Assembly (NCBI GenBank): GCA_944326705.1
Contig: CALVEY010000022.1
Coordinates: forward strand, 1 to 37,120
Direction of reading: 5' to 3'
Source of the DNA: an uncultured Mucispirillum sp.
Lineage (GTDB): Bacteria; Chrysiogenota; Deferribacteres; Deferribacterales; Mucispirillaceae
DNA: 37,120 bases
Shown here: one piece after another, positions 8,080-18,400 of the stretch
How positions within the stretch are numbered: position 1 is the stretch's first letter
How the letters are laid out: each line of letters starts with the position of its first letter
Translations under genes and position numbers: made by a program
Notes under the pieces: generated by a model
Database searches by the model: none
Told to the model about the DNA's origin: nothing
Seen by the model: the letters and a program-made list of their open reading frames with translations, nothing else

Positions 8080-9936
8080 TTAATCATCTAAATCCTGTTC
8101 AATACCCTGCAGCATTTTTCCGCGGAGAGTATGTCTTTCTTGAGCAGAAAGGATTGTTTTTCTAATGCGGATAGATTGTGGAGTTACTTCCACCATTTCA
8201 TCATCTGCAATAAAATGTATTGCTTTTTCAAGTGTCATAGGAAGAATAGGGCGCAGAGTAAGTGCCTCATCTTTTCCTGATGCTCTCATATTTGTAAGTT
8301 TTTTCTCTTTACATGGGTTTACATTTAAGTCGTTATCTTTGTTATATTCCCCAATAACCATACCTTCATATACAGGGTCACCAGGAACAACAAAAAGCTG
8401 TCCTCTTGGCTCTAAATGGAATAAACCATAACCAACAGCAACACCTGCCCTGTCAGATACTAATGAGCCGGTATGACGCACAGGGAAATCGCCTCTGTAT
8501 TCTTCATATCCTGCAAAAAGAGTGTTCATAATACCAGTTCCTTTTGTATCAGTCAGGAAATCATCTCTGTAACCAATAAGGCCACGAGATGGAACAGAAA
8601 ATTCTGCTCTAACCCTGCCTGTGCCTTTATTAACAAGGTTAGTCATTCTGCCTTTTCTCATAGAAAGTTTTTCAGTAATAACACCAAGAAATGGTTCTTC
8701 GCAGTCAATATATACATTTTCTACAGGTTCTAAACGAACACCATTCTGTTTTTTAAATATAACCTGTGGTCTGCCTACATTTAATTCAAAGCCTTCTCTT
8801 CTCATTTCTTCAATTAAAATAGCAAGCTGAAGTTCGCCTCTGCCTTTAACAATAAAGCTGTCTTTTTCTGCTGCATCTTCTACTTTAATTGATACATTTC
8901 TAAGCACTTCTTTTGCAAGCCTTTCTTTAATTTTAGCAGCCTGAACAATCTTACCCTCTTTACCAGCAAGTGGAGATTTATTGATAGTAAATTTCATAGC
9001 AACTGTTGGCTCATCAACTGATATTCTAGGAAGCGGCTCTGTATTATCTTTTGAGCATATAGTATCGCCAATAGTAACTTCTGCCATACCAGCTACAACT
9101 AATATATCACCTGGCTGCGGGTTAGGGTTGTCTACCAATTCCATACCAGAATATGACTGAATTTTAGAAACTCTTGCAGGTTTTGCTTCGCCTTTTTCGT
9201 TAAAGATAATAAGTCCGTCATTAATATTAGTAACATTACTTCTTATTTTACCGATAGCAAGCCTGCCAAGATAATCAGAATATCCTAAGTCTGAAACAAG
9301 CATTTTGAAGGTAGATTCTTCATCATAGCTAGGAGCTGGTATTTCTTTTAAAATCATATCAAAAAGTGGTTTTAAATCTTTTCCAGGCTCTTCAAGAGTA
9401 AGAGAAGCAACACCATCTCTTCCCACTGCATAAAGAATAGGAAAATCAAGCTGGTCTTCTGTTGCATCTAAATCTATAAATAAGTCTAATACTTCATCTA
9501 TAACTTCATGAGGTCTTGCATCTTTTCTATCTATTTTATTAATACATACAATAACTCTTAAACCTCTTTCCAGTGCTTTTTTAAGAACAAATCTTGTTTG
9601 TGGAAGTGGTCCTTCAGAAGCATCTACTAAAAGGATAGCACCATCAACCATAGATAAGGCTCTCTCTACCTCACCACCAAAGTCGGCGTGTCCTGGAGTA
9701 TCTAAAATATTGATTTTAGTGCCGTGCCAGTTAACAGAGCAGTTTTTAGCAGTAATAGTGATACCTCTTTCTCTTTCAATATCCATACTATCCATTGCTC
9801 TTTCTTCAGTAACCTGATTATCTCTGTATACACCACTTTGTTTGAACATAGCATCTACGAGAGTTGTTTTACCATGGTCAACATGGGCAATAATAGCAAT
9901 ATTTCTTAATGAATCATTTTGTGATAAATTTTTCAT
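8080..9936 (-). CDS. typA: ribosome-associated GTPase BipA/TypA
   Basis: A translational GTPase of the EF-G/LepA superfamily that binds the ribosome and helps 50S assembly and stress or low-temperature growth. It has 618 residues, close to the usual 600-615. From the N-terminus: P-loop AHVDHGKTT (about 17-25), switch I ERERGITI, G3 motif DTPGHADF, G4 motif NKID. Then come the beta-barrel domain, the EF-G-like domains and the TypA-specific C-terminal region (GRGELQLAILIEEMRREGFE, then SVPSRGLIGYRDDFLTDTKG). These distinguish it from EF-G and LepA. GAGG at 9941-9944 (minus strand) precedes the ATG. It appears monocistronic. Confidence 0.96.
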   Translation of the reverse strand: MKNLSQNDSLRNIAIIAHVDHGKTTLVDAMFKQSGVYRDNQVTEERAMDSMDIERERGITITAKNCSVNWHGTKINILDTPGHADFGGEVERALSMVDGAILLVDASEGPLPQTRFVLKKALERGLRVIVCINKIDRKDARPHEVIDEVLDLFIDLDATEDQLDFPILYAVGRDGVASLTLEEPGKDLKPLFDMILKEIPAPSYDEESTFKMLVSDLGYSDYLGRLAIGKIRSNVTNINDGLIIFNEKGEAKPARVSKIQSYSGMELVDNPNPQPGDILVVAGMAEVTIGDTICSKDNTEPLPRISVDEPTVAMKFTINKSPLAGKEGKIVQAAKIKERLAKEVLRNVSIKVEDAAEKDSFIVKGRGELQLAILIEEMRREGFELNVGRPQVIFKKQNGVRLEPVENVYIDCEEPFLGVITEKLSMRKGRMTNLVNKGTGRVRAEFSVPSRGLIGYRDDFLTDTKGTGIMNTLFAGYEEYRGDFPVRHTGSLVSDRAGVAVGYGLFHLEPRGQLFVVPGDPVYEGMVIGEYNKDNDLNVNPCKEKKLTNMRASGKDEALTLRPILPMTLEKAIHFIADDEMVEVTPQSIRIRKTILSAQERHTLRGKMLQGIEQDLDD

Positions 9937-10056
9937 ATAACCTCAAATATATTTAAAGTAACAATCTACTCTTTTGCCTTTTTTTTACCAAATAGTCAAG
10001 CAATTTTATTTAAAAAACAGACATATTAGCTGATAATGCACTGATAAATAATAAAA

Positions 10057-10086
10057 TAAGCCTGCAGTATTTAAACTGCAGGCTTA
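10057..10086 (-). terminator. terminator of the chemoreceptor gene
   Basis: A 12-base inverted repeat, TAAGCCTGCAGT (10057-10068) with ACTGCAGGCTTA (10075-10086), with a 6-nt loop. A T-rich tract follows on the minus strand. It lies 22 bases past the stop codon. Confidence 0.8.
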
Positions 10087-10107
10087 ATATAATATTAATG
10101 ATAGAAA

Positions 10108-12105
10108 TTATCTGCCCACATTAAATTTGCTGATAATATTTTTAAGCTGTTCAGTTCTCATTTGCAGATGTTCCACAGTAGATGCTATCTCATTAACTGC
10201 TGAGCTGCTTTCTTCAACTCCTGCAACGATAGCCTGTGCATCATCATTTGTTTTTACTATTGTAGTAAACTGATTTGAAACCTGTTCTGCCACATGAACC
10301 ATATCAGATTGAAGTTCTTTAATACCGCTTACCACTTGAATAAAGCCGCTGTTTGTTTCGCCTATATTATCAACACCCTGCTGAACACTGTCAATAGATT
10401 TACTCATTTCATTAGAAACCGTATCTGTATCTTTTTGCAGAGATGTTATAATCTGTTCAATTTCACCAGTTGCATGCTGTGTTCTTTCTGCAAGTTTTCT
10501 TACTTCATCAGCAACTACAGCAAAACCGCGTCCAGCTTCTCCTGCTCTTGCAGCCTCAATTGCAGCATTAAGTGCTAAAAGGTTTGTTTGGTTTGCTATA
10601 TCATTAATAACACCAAGTATTTCGCCTATCTGGTTAGAGCTTGAAGCAAGCCTGTCTATAGCTTCAGATAATGATATAGTTTCATTTTTAATATTTACCA
10701 TATTTTCTTGAACGCCATTAAGAGCATTTGCACCGCGGTCTGTCTCATTAGCAGTATTTTCTAAAATACTCATGTTAGTTTCAAGTGCATTTGATGTATT
10801 TTGGGAAATTTCTTTAATAGTATCCATACTTTCAGCCATTGTAGAAAGCTGCTGAGCTTGAGCAGAAAATGTTGTAGATAATTCTTCCATAGTAGCAGAA
10901 AGCTGAACGCTGCCGCTTGCAACTTCTTCACTTGATGATTTTACTTCAATAATTATTTCCTGAACATTTGAAATAAACATATTAATATAGCCTGCAAGTT
11001 CTCCAAGTTCATCTTTAGAGTGAATATTAACTCGTTTTGTTAAATCTCCATCGCCCTGAGTTAAGCTGCTGATTAATCTTGTAGTATATTTCAGTGGTGC
11101 AATAACGCTTCTATTAAGTACATACATAATGATTAATGCAAAAACAATAGACATAATAACAAATACAACAGAAATAGTAAATGATGTATACTGAGAAACT
11201 ATTGTTGCTTTTGCATCTGAACGCATAATGTCATTAAGAGCAGATGACATTGTTAATAAATCAGCAGAAATCACATCACCAGCTTCTCTTGCATCAATAA
11301 AGGCTTTAACATATACTTTAAATGTTGGTGAAACTTGTCTTGCCATCTTAATCATTTCATTAACATTTTCTAAGATAGTATTTAAAAGTTTTCTATTGCT
11401 TTCAACTCTGGATACATTATAGAGTTCTTGAGCAGATTTTCTTAATGTAAGCAGGTCTTTTCCAATATTTTCAAAAAGCATCTCGTTAGTGTTGGTACCT
11501 GATAAGATAGCATTAGCATCATTTTGTACTTTATTTATGTCTTCTTTCATAGTAGAAAGAGAGTTTAGGAAGTTTGCATAATATATTCTTGTATCAATAT
11601 CCTGTTCTAAGAAATTTCTAGCATTATCATTTGCTGTCTTATTTATTTCATAAACAAGATTTCTTGTTTTATCTAATCTTTTTAAAAAATCAACCCCTTT
11701 TGAAGCAAAACCAGAAAATATATTATAACTTTGCTGAACATGCATTTTATAAGAATTAAAATATTCACTTGATGTGTTATATGTATCATTTAATAGTTTA
11801 AACTCATTTTTATGCTGAGTAATAAATTTAATATAGTTAGTCAAAGCTGGACTTTCTGAAATCTGTTTTAATTTGCTTAAATCTTCATCTTTTTTTTGAG
11901 TAACATACTGCAGTAAAAGTGAAGAGGTTTCATTTACATTAACACTTACATCAGATAAAAGCTGATTTGCTGTTAAATAAAGTGAATCAAGATTTTTTGA
12001 TGAATTTAAAGAAGAAAAACTTGAAAAAACAGAAAAAATATTACTAATAATGCAAAGCAAAGCAAGCGAAATAGTAAATATATTAATTTTTTTAGCTATG
12101 GACAT
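10108..12105 (-). CDS. methyl-accepting chemotaxis protein
   Basis: A transmembrane chemoreceptor that signals to CheA/CheW. It has 665 residues. One membrane helix is at about 8-30. A predicted all-helical periplasmic ligand domain covers about 31-300, rich in Asn and Ser; no cofactor motif is seen. The second helix is at about 308-330 and a HAMP domain at about 331-385 ([22 protein letters not shown]). The cytoplasmic coiled-coil follows, with the highly conserved hairpin tip [20 protein letters not shown] near residues 504-523. The C-terminus ends shortly after the coiled coil with no NWETF-like CheR-docking pentapeptide. The ligand cannot be inferred from sequence. GGGGGA precedes the ATG on the minus strand. 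No chemotaxis partner genes are adjacent. Confidence 0.94.
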   Translation of the reverse strand: MSIAKKINIFTISLALLCIISNIFSVFSSFSSLNSSKNLDSLYLTANQLLSDVSVNVNETSSLLLQYVTQKKDEDLSKLKQISESPALTNYIKFITQHKNEFKLLNDTYNTSSEYFNSYKMHVQQSYNIFSGFASKGVDFLKRLDKTRNLVYEINKTANDNARNFLEQDIDTRIYYANFLNSLSTMKEDINKVQNDANAILSGTNTNEMLFENIGKDLLTLRKSAQELYNVSRVESNRKLLNTILENVNEMIKMARQVSPTFKVYVKAFIDAREAGDVISADLLTMSSALNDIMRSDAKATIVSQYTSFTISVVFVIMSIVFALIIMYVLNRSVIAPLKYTTRLISSLTQGDGDLTKRVNIHSKDELGELAGYINMFISNVQEIIIEVKSSSEEVASGSVQLSATMEELSTTFSAQAQQLSTMAESMDTIKEISQNTSNALETNMSILENTANETDRGANALNGVQENMVNIKNETISLSEAIDRLASSSNQIGEILGVINDIANQTNLLALNAAIEAARAGEAGRGFAVVADEVRKLAERTQHATGEIEQIITSLQKDTDTVSNEMSKSIDSVQQGVDNIGETNSGFIQVVSGIKELQSDMVHVAEQVSNQFTTIVKTNDDAQAIVAGVEESSSAVNEIASTVEHLQMRTEQLKNIISKFNVGR

Positions 12106-12469
12106 ATAATTCCCCCGTTAATAAAAAAAAGTGCTTATATAAATAGATTGAAATTAATTAATATGCAACATTCAGCATATTTATATAATATGATATAGTA
12201 CTTTAATATGTCAGTTAATATAAATAAGTATGTTTATTTATTGATTTAACCAAATATTTTAATGTAAAAAATAATCATATTATAAAAAAGTTAAAAAAAG
12301 AATTTAACTAATCTACATATTTTCTATACATTTGTAAAAGAATTGTTACTAGGGGAGGGGTGGGGGATAAAAAAGATATTTTTAGTTTATATAACTTGTT
12401 ACAATATAAAAGAAAATTAAACAAATACAATTGAAATATAAATAATTTAAAAATAAAACAATGGCTGTA
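12106..12469. other. intergenic region with a G-rich tract and a 16-bp direct repeat
   Basis: No convincing gene. It holds three closely spaced G-runs at 12352-12366 (GGGG, GGGG, GGGGG with single-base spacers), very unusual in this AT-rich DNA. The 16-mer AAAAATAATCATATTA occurs at 12267-12282 and again at 12479-12494, the second copy inside the downstream promoter. Confidence 0.5.
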
Positions 12470-12498
12470 TTGACATATAAAAATAATCATATTAGAAT
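12470..12498 (+). promoter_or_regulatory. sigma-70 promoter of the RCK/antiporter operon
   Basis: A perfect TTGACA (12470-12475) and TAGAAT (12493-12498) with a 17-bp spacer. The predicted transcript starts about 12505, only some 13 bases before the GGAG ribosome binding site at 12518-12521. One of the best promoter matches in the window. Confidence 0.75.
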
Positions 12499-12528
12499 AC
12501 AGGAAAAATATAACCATGGAGCATTACT

Positions 12529-13944
12529 TTGGCAGCTAAAAAAGTGTTACTTTTTGGGCTTGGTTTTTTTCAGCGCAGATTATTAAAAATGCTTGCAGAT
12601 GAAAGACCATGCGTTGTTGTAGATATAAATGGTGACCTTGTGGAGCGGGTAACTAATGAATATAGTAATGTAACAGGTATAGAGGGTGAAGCTTCCAGTA
12701 TTGTTATATGGAAGAAAATAAATTTAGAAGATATTTCTCACATTGTTTCATCTCTGCAGGATTTTGATGTTGTATTAGAAATATGCAGGATAGCCCGCCA
12801 GGTATATAATCTTCAAATACCAATTATACTAATGCTTTATAAAAATGACAGGCGTGAAGAATTAGAGCAGTTTGATGTAAAAGTTATAAACCCTATACTT
12901 ATTGCATCAGAATCAGTTTTAAATATTATACAAAAAAACTATGCAAGGCCAAATAATATAGGACTTGGCAATGGTGAGATTGTAGAAGTTATTATTCGCA
13001 GGCGTTCCCATATAGTAGATAGGAAAATGCGCTTTTTAGCACCAAGCAGGTGGAAAGTTGCTGCAGCATATAGAAACGGCTCATTTATGGTGCCGGATGG
13101 TGATTTTAAACTGCAGATTGGGGACAGGGTTGTGCTTGTAGGCGAGCCAAAAGTAGTAGAAAATATTGTAAATATTTTAATGATAGGCAAGCCGGAATTC
13201 CCACTGCAGTATGGCCAGAGTTTTGCTGTGCTGACAGGTGGTCTTATAGATAAAGATTCTGTTGAAATCAATTACTTTTTTAATAATACAAAAGCAAAAA
13301 AATACCTGTGGTATGATACAGAAAGTTATAAAGTAACAGATACAAAAGAAATAGAAATCATACAAAAAGCAGGCTGTGAATTTGGCGGCACTCTTAAAAA
13401 TTTCCGCAGTGCAGCATATCTTCATGATGTGGGCACATTAGCAGTTTCAGGAAGTGCAGGCTTTGGTTTATTTAACAGAAAACTAAAATATTATTTTAAG
13501 AAAACTCATCATCCTATACTTATATGCAGGGGCAGAACTCCTTATGATGAAGTAGTTGTATCCTTAAACGGCAGCATACCAGAAAGGCTTATTGAAACAG
13601 GTGCGGAAATAGCTGCCCATTTTGGTGTGCCTTGCAGATGTATATATGTTGTGCCTCCTGGTGCATTAAAAACTAATCAGGATGCTCACGATATGGAGTC
13701 CCGCAAAAACTTTGTTAGAGATTATGAAAATTTAACAAGAACAAAAATACCTCTTTTAATATTAGAAGGTAATCCTGTTCATAAAGTTTTAGCTGAAGTG
13801 GACGATAAGTTGAACAGCCTTTTAATAGTGGCAGCAAACTCTAAAGACAGTATATCATTTTTAAATCCTCATGCATCATTTTTAATAGCATCGCGTGCAA
13901 ATAACAGCGTGCTTGTGCTGCCAGATGAGGATTCTAATGACTGA
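12529..13944 (+). CDS. RCK-domain (TrkA-like) regulatory protein with C-terminal Usp-like domain
   Basis: Probably the cytoplasmic regulatory subunit of the antiporter encoded next. It starts with TTG at 12529, supported by GGAG at 12518-12521; the ATG at 12516 leads straight to a stop. It has 471 residues. Residues about 5-130 resemble a TrkA-N/RCK Rossmann domain, but the glycine motif reads FGLGFFQ, with Q15 replacing the third Gly, so nucleotide binding may be altered. Residues about 145-225 resemble TrkA-C (IVEVIIRRRSHIVDRKM, then LQIGDRVVLVGEPKVV). The last 130 residues (VVVSLNGSIPERLIETGAEIA, ending in SFLIASRANNSVLVLP) look like a UspA fold. It overlaps the antiporter gene by 8 nt. 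The family assignment is from motif pattern only. Confidence 0.75.
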   Translation: MAAKKVLLFGLGFFQRRLLKMLADERPCVVVDINGDLVERVTNEYSNVTGIEGEASSIVIWKKINLEDISHIVSSLQDFDVVLEICRIARQVYNLQIPIILMLYKNDRREELEQFDVKVINPILIASESVLNIIQKNYARPNNIGLGNGEIVEVIIRRRSHIVDRKMRFLAPSRWKVAAAYRNGSFMVPDGDFKLQIGDRVVLVGEPKVVENIVNILMIGKPEFPLQYGQSFAVLTGGLIDKDSVEINYFFNNTKAKKYLWYDTESYKVTDTKEIEIIQKAGCEFGGTLKNFRSAAYLHDVGTLAVSGSAGFGLFNRKLKYYFKKTHHPILICRGRTPYDEVVVSLNGSIPERLIETGAEIAAHFGVPCRCIYVVPPGALKTNQDAHDMESRKNFVRDYENLTRTKIPLLILEGNPVHKVLAEVDDKLNSLLIVAANSKDSISFLNPHASFLIASRANNSVLVLPDEDSND

Positions 13945-15115
13945 GCATGAAGCACTGTTTTTATTTTTTATGGCAATAGGTGCTTTTTTTATGCCATTTA
14001 TAAGCAAACGGCTTCTTCTGCCTGCTGCTGTTGGAGAAATAATATACGGCATAATTATCGCATCTCTTTTACCCCATGGGGAAAACCAGCTTGAAATGGT
14101 TGAATATTTTTCTGCCCTTGGCTTTTTAATATTAATGTATTTAGCAGGGCTTGAAATAGATTTTGATAAATTTAGAGACTTATCAAGAAAAGAATTCTGG
14201 CTTTATGTATTAGCATTTGTTCCTGTAGCAGTTGTTGCATGGTATTTATCATTTTACTTAGACCTGCACTGGTCATTTGCTATTATATTTTTTACTTCAG
14301 GCATAGGTCTTTTATTTCCTGTGCTTAGAGATACAGAGCTTATTAAAACAGATTTTGGTCAGAAGCTGTTAATTATAACAATGATAGGTGAAATATTAAC
14401 TCTTGCAGGGCTTACAGTATTTACTATTATCTCTAAATACGGCTATACTGTAAACAGTGCCAGGCAGATTTTATATTTAGCTGTGTTTTTCATTGTAATT
14501 TATTTATTTATGAAAATATTAAAGGTTGCACTTTGGTGGAAGCCTAATTTACAGTCTATATTTTTAGAAGTGGGTAACCCTACAGAAACAGGTATGCGGG
14601 CAAATTTTGTAATACTTTTTGCATTTGTTGCTTTTGCTGCTGTTTTAGAAATAGAGTTTGTTGTGGGAGCATTCGTTGGGGGCATGATGTTTGCTCTTGT
14701 TTTTGCAGGCAGAGATGGGGTGCTTGATAAACTTGGTGGTGTAGGTTATGGCTTTTTCATACCAATATTTTTTATATCAGTAGGTATGCGTGTAACATTT
14801 AATGATTTTCTGCAAAAAGATGTTATTTTGCTTGCACTTGTGATTATAACTTCCCTGTTTTTATCAAAAGTAGCAGGCACAATTCTGCTTTTATTTTCAT
14901 CTATTCCTAAGCAGAAACTTTTACTTGTTGCAACAGGCCTTTCTTTTCCACTTACTATGCTTGTTGTTGTATCAAGTATCTGTTATGATTTAGAGTTAAT
15001 AGATAAAATGCAGACATCAGCAGTGCTTTTAGCATCAATGATTTCTGCTATTGTATTTCCATGGATTTTTAAAGCTATTGCAGCGGTAATTATGCCAGAC
15101 GAAGATATAAGGTAG
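13937..15115 (+). CDS. CPA2-family cation/proton antiporter (Kef/NhaP-like)
   Basis: An integral membrane protein expected to exchange K+ or Na+ for H+. I place the start at 13937 (MTEHEALFLFF), giving 392 residues. GAGG at 13927-13930 precedes it, and the ATGACTGA overlap couples it to the RCK gene. In-frame starts further upstream would overlap more and lack a ribosome binding site. About 11-12 hydrophobic segments cover the chain, with typical CPA2 motifs: LPAAVGEIIYGIIIASLLP in helix 2, FLILMYLAGLEIDFDKF, and the GAFVGGMMFALVFA and FIPIFFISVGMRV segments late in the protein. Unlike KefB/C, it has no C-terminal RCK domain; that function is supplied by the separate upstream protein. Ion specificity cannot be read from sequence. 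Confidence 0.88.
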   Translation: MTEHEALFLFFMAIGAFFMPFISKRLLLPAAVGEIIYGIIIASLLPHGENQLEMVEYFSALGFLILMYLAGLEIDFDKFRDLSRKEFWLYVLAFVPVAVVAWYLSFYLDLHWSFAIIFFTSGIGLLFPVLRDTELIKTDFGQKLLIITMIGEILTLAGLTVFTIISKYGYTVNSARQILYLAVFFIVIYLFMKILKVALWWKPNLQSIFLEVGNPTETGMRANFVILFAFVAFAAVLEIEFVVGAFVGGMMFALVFAGRDGVLDKLGGVGYGFFIPIFFISVGMRVTFNDFLQKDVILLALVIITSLFLSKVAGTILLLFSSIPKQKLLLVATGLSFPLTMLVVVSSICYDLELIDKMQTSAVLLASMISAIVFPWIFKAIAAVIMPDEDIR

Positions 15116-15127
15116 TGATAATGCGCA

Positions 15128-15206
15128 TAACAGGTGCAGGAAGCACCTGCTTTAGTGAGCGCTGGAGCATTTATTGCGACTAAGCGATTAAATAAAAAAT
15201 ACAGGG
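15128..15206 (+). repeat. 79-bp direct repeat, copy 1
   Basis: It matches 15227-15305 over 79 bp with a single mismatch (T15174 versus C15273). Inside is the hairpin CAGGTGC/GCACCTG (15131-15137, 15143-15149). Its end forms half of the AAAAAATACA/TGTATTTTTT hairpin at 15194-15217, which can also terminate the antiporter transcript. No coding capacity seen. Confidence 0.9.
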
Positions 15207-15217
15207 ATGTATTTTTT
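15194..15217 (+). terminator. hairpin AAAAAATACA-GGGA-TGTATTTTTT
   Basis: Ten-bp perfect arms with a 4-nt loop, ending in six T. A nearly identical hairpin occurs in inverse orientation at 19737-19764; the core 24-mers differ by one base. It probably acts as a bidirectional terminator and as the core of a dispersed repeat. Confidence 0.65.
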
Positions 15218-15226
15218 ATTATTGAT

Positions 15227-15305
15227 TAACAGGTGCAGGAAGCACCTGCTTTAGTGAGCGCTGGAGCATTTACTGCGACTAAGCGATTAAATAAAAAATA
15301 CAGGG
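15227..15305 (+). repeat. 79-bp direct repeat, copy 2
   Basis: The second copy of the 15128-15206 repeat, starting 99 bp downstream. Here the AAAAAATACAG arm (15293-15303) meets its partner CTGTATTTTTT only at 15368-15378, with 64 bases of different sequence between. Confidence 0.9.
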
Positions 15306-15378
15306 GGAGCTTGCGACGCAAGGACTTTCCTAGCGAGTAGCGACGGAATCAAAAGTCCGTAGCTGGACTGTATTTTTT
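15293..15378 (+). repeat. long nested hairpin element
   Basis: The outer arms AAAAAATACAG/CTGTATTTTTT (11 bp) enclose CTTGC/GCAAG (15310-15314, 15318-15322) and GGACTTT/AAAGTCC (15322-15328, 15352-15358). The loop holds tandem AGCGA/AGCGAC words. Its GC content is well above the neighbourhood. It looks like a version of copy 1's hairpin with an added structured cargo. It could be a non-autonomous mobile repeat or a structured RNA. Confidence 0.6.
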
Positions 15379-15404
15379 GTTATAAATAATAAGATAATAA
15401 AAAC

Positions 15405-15433
15405 TTTACATTTAACGATATGGTGTATATAAT
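15405..15433 (+). promoter_or_regulatory. sigma-70 promoter of the hybrid kinase operon
   Basis: TTTACA (15405-15410), a 17-bp spacer and a perfect TATAAT (15428-15433). AAGGA at 15439-15443 then precedes the ATG at 15453. Confidence 0.7.
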
Positions 15434-15452
15434 ACTATAAGGAATAGGTTGA

Positions 15453-18400
15453 ATGAATAATATTAAGTTATTGGTTATTGCTTTTGTTGTTATAGAGATA
15501 TTTGTATCTATCTTTATTCTTCGTGACTTAAACAGAAGAATAGATACAGAAATATCATCAAAAGTAAATACCATTACTACCCAGAAAGAAATAATATATA
15601 ACAATGTAGTAAATGATGCCCTGTCCAAATTCCAAATATTATATACTAACCAGGCTTTTTTCAAAGATATTGAAGAAATCAATAAACTTACAGGTAAAGA
15701 AAGAGAAAATGCAATCAGGCGTATGCATCATCATTTTCTTGATATGTATGTTAATTTTATTCCCGGCTCTGTTAACTTAATAAGAATATATGACAAATCT
15801 GGTAAATTGATAGGCAGATATGTAGATGGGGAGCTTGACCCATCATCTTTTAACAGCAGCTTTCATATAATCTATCCTACAAAAGAAAGCAGACTTTTTA
15901 CAATAGACTCTAAAGATATTGCTGTTATTATTCCCCACAGGCTGCAGTATAATAATGAAATATATGGATATATTGAGTTTGGTATGACAGCAGATTCATT
16001 TTTAAACCATATAGAAACACTCTATTCCAGCTCATACATATTTTTAATTAAAAATACATATATAGATAAAGGCGGATTAGAAGATATACAGGGTCAGGAT
16101 ATAAGCAAATATAAAGTAATGACAGGCAGCCATTACTATATACCAGATATTATATTAAAAGCTATTATTAATAATATAGACTATGTAGTATCTTCTAGAA
16201 AAGATGTAAAAAACTTTATAAAAGACATATATATAGACGGCACAAGATACTGGGGCGTATTTATCAGTATTTATGATATTGATAATAACGAGCTTGGATA
16301 TGTAGCAGAGATTATGCCAAATAACTATATATATCAGCTTAAAAATGTTGCATTTTTCTTATGGCTTTTAATCACTGTAGCATTATGGCTTTTTGCTTTT
16401 ATTGTTATAGTTATGGAAAGAAATAAATATTCTATTATGCAGCTTAACAGGGTATTAGAAGGTTATAAGCTGGCGGTAGATAATTCTTCTCAGATTATAG
16501 AATTCAGCAGTGATTTAGTTATAACTAATGTGAACCAGAAATTTTTAGACTTAATGGGTGGTCAGATTGATGAATATATTGGTGAAACACTTACCCATTT
16601 TGCAAAAAGATGCAGTGAACCTAAAAAGTTTATAAATTCTTTTAACAGTGAAAATACTAATACTGTTTTTAATGGCATATATGAATTTACTACAAAACAC
16701 AGCAAAAAGGCAGTTTTATCAATATCCAGCACGCCTATTATGACAAGTCAGGGAGATGTAGTAAATATTTTATGTGTTATGAGTGATTTAACTCCAGAAT
16801 ATTCTGCGATTAATGAATTAAAGGCAGCAGAAGATAGAAGTGAAGAGTTTATTACAATTTTAACAGACTATATTAATGCAACAGGCAATACGTTAGTAGT
16901 TTATAAAAAGGATTTTACACTGGAATACTCTAACTCAAGCCATGCATCAGACCCTTATGATAATATAGTAAACTGCTATAAGCATTATGTGGGCAGGTGC
17001 ACAAGGGCGTGTCAGGAATGTTATGTAAAACAGGTATTTGAAGAAAAAATCAAAATATCTTATGAAGTAATAGAAGAAGAGAATAATATATATGAAATGA
17101 TAAGTTTTTTTCCTATCCTTGATAAGCGTGGCAATGTAAGGCTTGTAGTATGTGAGCACAGAAATATTTTTGATAAAGTTGAATCTCAGAAAACACTGCT
17201 TGAATCAAACGAGAAAGAGCGAGCAATGGTTGCTCAGCTGCAGGAAATGGTGCAGGCACGCGATATTGCAAAAGCAGAAGCAGAGCATGCAAGTAAAGCA
17301 AAAAGCTCATTTTTAGCAAATATGAGCCATGAAATAAGAACTCCAATTAATGGTATTTTAGGGTTTTTAGCTCTTTTAAAAGACTGCAAAATGGACGATA
17401 CAGCAAAAGAATATCTTAAGATTATAAGCGCCAGTTCAGAAAGTCTGCTAGGTGTTATTAATGATATATTAGACTTTTCTAAAATTGAAAGTGGTAAAAT
17501 GGAGCTTGAAAAAGTGCCATTCAGCATTGTAACAGACATTGAAGCAATAGCAGATATGTATATGGCACGAGCAGAAGAGAAAAAAATAGAGCTTACAAGC
17601 TATACAGACCCGCGTTTACCACGGAAAGTTTTAGGGGATTCATTAAAAATCAAGCAGATTATGACAAACCTTTTATCTAATGCAGTAAAATTTACACCTG
17701 CAGAAGGCTTTATTTCAGTAGATGTTCGCTGTATCTATAAAGAAAATGGCACAGTAAGAGTTAAATTTTCTGTAACAGATACTGGTATCGGTATAAATAA
17801 CGACACTAAGGAAAAAATATTCTCTCCATTTGCTCAAGGAGACACATCTATTACAAGAAGATTTGGCGGCACAGGGCTTGGGCTTTCCATATCTCACAGT
17901 ATGCTTGAAATGATGAACTCTAAACTAGAGCTTGAAACAGAAGAAAATAAAGGCTCAACATTCTCCTTTGAGCTTTCTCTTAAAATAATTGAAGAAGCAG
18001 ACTATATTGAAAAATTTGACACAAGTTTTAAAATGCTGCTTTTTGAAAGCCATGGGGAGTGCGGCAGAGTGTTAGAAGAATATATGTCATCATTAAATAT
18101 AAAAGTTACTGACTGCCATGGGGATTACAGTAAAATTACAGAAGATACAGACTATGTTCTTATAGATTCAGGCAGGGATATAGAGCATTTTAAAGAAATA
18201 TTTGCTAAAATGCCATATAAGGATAAAGTTAAATATATTGTAGGCTCATACAGTATATATAAAAATGAACTTAGTAAAATAGATGGAATAAGCCATATTT
18301 TTCTAAAACCTGCCACATTAACAAGAATACATGATATGTTTGCAAGGCTTATGCAAAAAAATTATAAAGAAGATGAAAAATTATCCGATACAGATAAGAA

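Noticed and set aside
12308-12517. 69-codon minus-strand frame between the chemoreceptor and RCK genes
   Set aside because: The residues are low-complexity Phe/Tyr/Leu from AT-rich DNA. It runs across the G-rich tract and against the strong TTGACA/TAGAAT promoter, and has no family pattern.
13177-13425. 82-codon minus-strand frame in the RCK gene
   Set aside because: Cys/Phe-rich shadow of a real gene on the other strand, with no start signal.
15128-15305. Considered a CRISPR array because of the near-identical direct repeats
   Set aside because: Only two units of 79 bp with one 20-bp gap; CRISPR repeats are shorter, more numerous and regularly spaced, and no cas gene is near.
17113-17539. 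Two overlapping minus-strand frames inside the hybrid kinase
   Set aside because: The plus-strand kinase domains are unambiguous here; these are complementary-strand artefacts.
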